From contig NZ_JAVKCA010000021.1 of the NCBI RefSeq assembly GCF_040222955.1, positions 124,001-188,000 on the forward strand: a stretch of DNA of 64,000 nucleotides, read 5' to 3'. The stretch is from Marinoscillum sp040222955 (GTDB lineage Bacteria; Bacteroidota; Bacteroidia; Cytophagales; Cyclobacteriaceae). A program made the translations under genes and the position numbers. A model generated the notes under the pieces. The model ran no database searches and had not been told where the DNA came from. It was given only the letters and a program-made list of their open reading frames with translations. Shown here piece after piece: positions 62,767 through 64,000 of this stretch. Each line of letters starts with the position of its first letter. Position 1 is the stretch's first letter.

Positions 62767-62869
62767 AAAACCGGGTCTGCGCTACCCCTTTGCAAGATTT
62801 CTCCCTACAAAACCCATCCAATCACTTCATTTTTCTCACTTTTGCCTTTCAAACAGAAGTACAGATTAC

Positions 62870-62886
62870 TTACTAATCATTAGTAA
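62870..62886. promoter_or_regulatory. Perfect 17-bp palindrome before the ClC gene
   Basis: TTACTAAT-C-ATTAGTAA, 8 bp arms with a single central base, ends 1 bp before the GTG start at 62888. It has the form of a TetR- or MarR-type operator. No such regulator is in the window. Confidence 0.6.
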
Positions 62887-62887
62887 A

Positions 62888-64000
62888 GTGGAAGTAAAAG
62901 GAAAAAGAAAGCTATTGGATAAGGTGAGCATTCTGGAGGGTGCCAGCCCATCCAATCCATTTGTATTCAGTCGCATGTTTCTACTTTGGGCATTTCTGGG
63001 CCTGGTGGGTGGGCTCATTGCAGGCATATACTGGATTACCCTTGAGTTTCTCACACACCAGCTTTCTGCATTTCAGGGTTGGCAGGTCATCCCGCTCATG
63101 GCTGGCGCAGGATTGCTTGCCGGACTCATTATCCACTTCATAGGAGATCCAGGGGAGATTCAGCTCATTGTCAATAACATCCGGTTCAACAAAGGAAAAC
63201 TTGACCCTAAAAACAACCCCTCAATGATTCTCTCGTCACTCCTGTGTGTGGCATCCGGCGGCAGTCTGGGACCTGAGGCGCCCCTGGTACAGGTCACAGG
63301 ATCCACGGGCTCGTGGCTGGGAAAAATGTTGCGCCTGAAAGGAGAAGAGTTACGCTCACTCAGCATTGCCGGTATGGCCTCCGGATTCACTGCACTCTTT
63401 GGGGCACCGCTGGGCGGCAGCCTCTTTTCCCTGGAGATTCTTCATCACAAGCATGTAGTGGAGCATTACCAGGCCATCATCCCTGCGTTTGTGGCCAGTT
63501 GCTTCAGCTATGTCATCTTCGCTTTCGTGGTTCACCTGGGATTCGGGCCCATCTGGGACCTCCCCGCGTATGAAATAGCCGACAAGTTCGATTTTGCACT
63601 GGCGGTATTCTTTGCCTTGTTTGCCACGGCGCTGGGCTGGGGTTTTATTTTTTTGACCAAACTGTTGAAAACGGCATTTCAAAAAACAGCCTTTCCGATC
63701 TATATAAACACCCTTCTCGGAGGGATCATCCTTGGGGTCATCGCCTATTACTTCCCGCTGACCAGGTATTTTGGACACGAGCAAACAAACCACCTCCTGG
63801 AAGGCCAGCATACGCTGGTGTTTTTGGTACTCCTCTTACTGTTCAAAGTGCTGGCTATTTCTGTAACGGTGACCTCCGGGTGGCGTGGTGGATTTATCAT
63901 TCCACTTTTTTTCACCGGTGCTACGCTCGGCTTAATTATCCACCACTTCATGCCTGAGGTGAGTATTTCACTGGCCGTAATCAGTTGTATGGCCGCCATC
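62888..64000 (+). CDS. ClC-family chloride channel/antiporter (3' end outside window)
   Basis: 371 residues are visible, with no stop before the window ends. Start: GTG at 62888 (VEVKGKRKLLDKVS); no ATG fits before the first helix, and ATG at 62975 would remove the N-terminal part. ClC motifs: GGSLGPEAPLVQVTGSTGSW (selectivity region; GxEGP-like variant GPEAP), AGMASGFTALFGAPLGGSLFSLE and GWRGGFIIPLFFTGATLG. It moves chloride, or exchanges chloride and protons. GPEAP keeps the Glu that gates many antiporters. A perfect palindrome lies immediately upstream. Confidence 0.93.
   Translation, partial: MEVKGKRKLLDKVSILEGASPSNPFVFSRMFLLWAFLGLVGGLIAGIYWITLEFLTHQLSAFQGWQVIPLMAGAGLLAGLIIHFIGDPGEIQLIVNNIRFNKGKLDPKNNPSMILSSLLCVASGGSLGPEAPLVQVTGSTGSWLGKMLRLKGEELRSLSIAGMASGFTALFGAPLGGSLFSLEILHHKHVVEHYQAIIPAFVASCFSYVIFAFVVHLGFGPIWDLPAYEIADKFDFALAVFFALFATALGWGFIFLTKLLKTAFQKTAFPIYINTLLGGIILGVIAYYFPLTRYFGHEQTNHLLEGQHTLVFLVLLLLFKVLAISVTVTSGWRGGFIIPLFFTGATLGLIIHHFMPEVSISLAVISCMAAI

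Noticed and set aside
1..64000. CRISPR array to accompany cas6
   Set aside because: I found no set of direct repeats of 25-40 bp with regular spacers on either strand.

Overview
The window looks like a chromosomal segment of a Bacteroidota bacterium, most likely a marine Cytophagales (Fulvivirga/Marivirga/Reichenbachiella-like). The evidence is a giant surface protein with a type IX secretion (T9SS) C-terminal sorting domain, a T9SS Plug (DUF5103) lipoprotein, a DUF3276/PurA-like protein, a DnaE with a fused N-terminal proofreading exonuclease, many Bacteroidota-style lipoproteins, and several promoters matching the Bacteroidota -7 box TAnnTTTG. There is no rRNA, no tRNA I could recognise, no insertion sequence, no phage and no CRISPR array. 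The segment reads as core chromosome with a few accessory touches.

Layout. 1-1.4 kb: the tail of an unknown gene and a deoxyhypusine-synthase-like protein. 1.6-7.8 kb: polysaccharide-related genes (GH3 glucosidase, GH88 unsaturated glucuronyl hydrolase, DUF5916/CBM9 outer-membrane protein). 8-12.2 kb: a 39-aa membrane peptide, an ECF sigma factor overlapping a barrel protein with an anti-sigma-like N-terminus, the T9SS Plug and an orphan Cas6. 12.3-20 kb: YchF, an AI-2E-family permease, DUF3276, DUF58, an HPP protein, a LysR regulator, a ferredoxin, a LuxC-like acyl-CoA reductase and an isolated RluA-type N-terminal domain. 20.2-25.4 kb: two different aconitases transcribed divergently. 25.5-35.1 kb: a barrel protein, 2816-aa T9SS adhesin and lipoprotein operon. 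35.4-40.5 kb: a second AI-2E permease, lipoproteins, a PD40 protein and an M28-PDZ peptidase. 40.7-45.4 kb: DnaE and thioredoxin. 45.4-49 kb: a barrel protein, and a secreted amidase overlapping a third AI-2E permease. 49.1-49.35 kb: a candidate structured ncRNA. 49.6-57.4 kb: an FtsX-type permease, polysaccharide deacetylase, CysE-CysM, pirin, an ABM-domain protein, DUF2179 and GNAT.

57.4-64 kb is the most coherent regulatory region. A soluble histidine kinase and a sigma-54 activator (NtrC type) are divergent from a Gre/Rnk-like gene, a 72-aa gene and a four-helix-bundle membrane protein. The intergenic region carries an array of alternating TACCC/GGGTA half-sites about every 9 bp and a weak sigma-54-like promoter. 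Next comes an Rrf2 regulator with three likely Fe-S cysteines and its own promoter overlapping an inverted repeat, followed by a group III truncated haemoglobin and a hemerythrin-domain protein. I read this as a redox, oxygen or nitric oxide stress module. A ClC channel runs off the end, preceded by a perfect 17-bp palindrome.

The items most worth a second look are the half-site array and its module, the candidate ncRNA, the orphan cas6, the RluA N-terminal domain without its catalytic domain, and the divergent aconitase pair with nested palindromes between them. All family assignments come from reading the translations; no database search was run.
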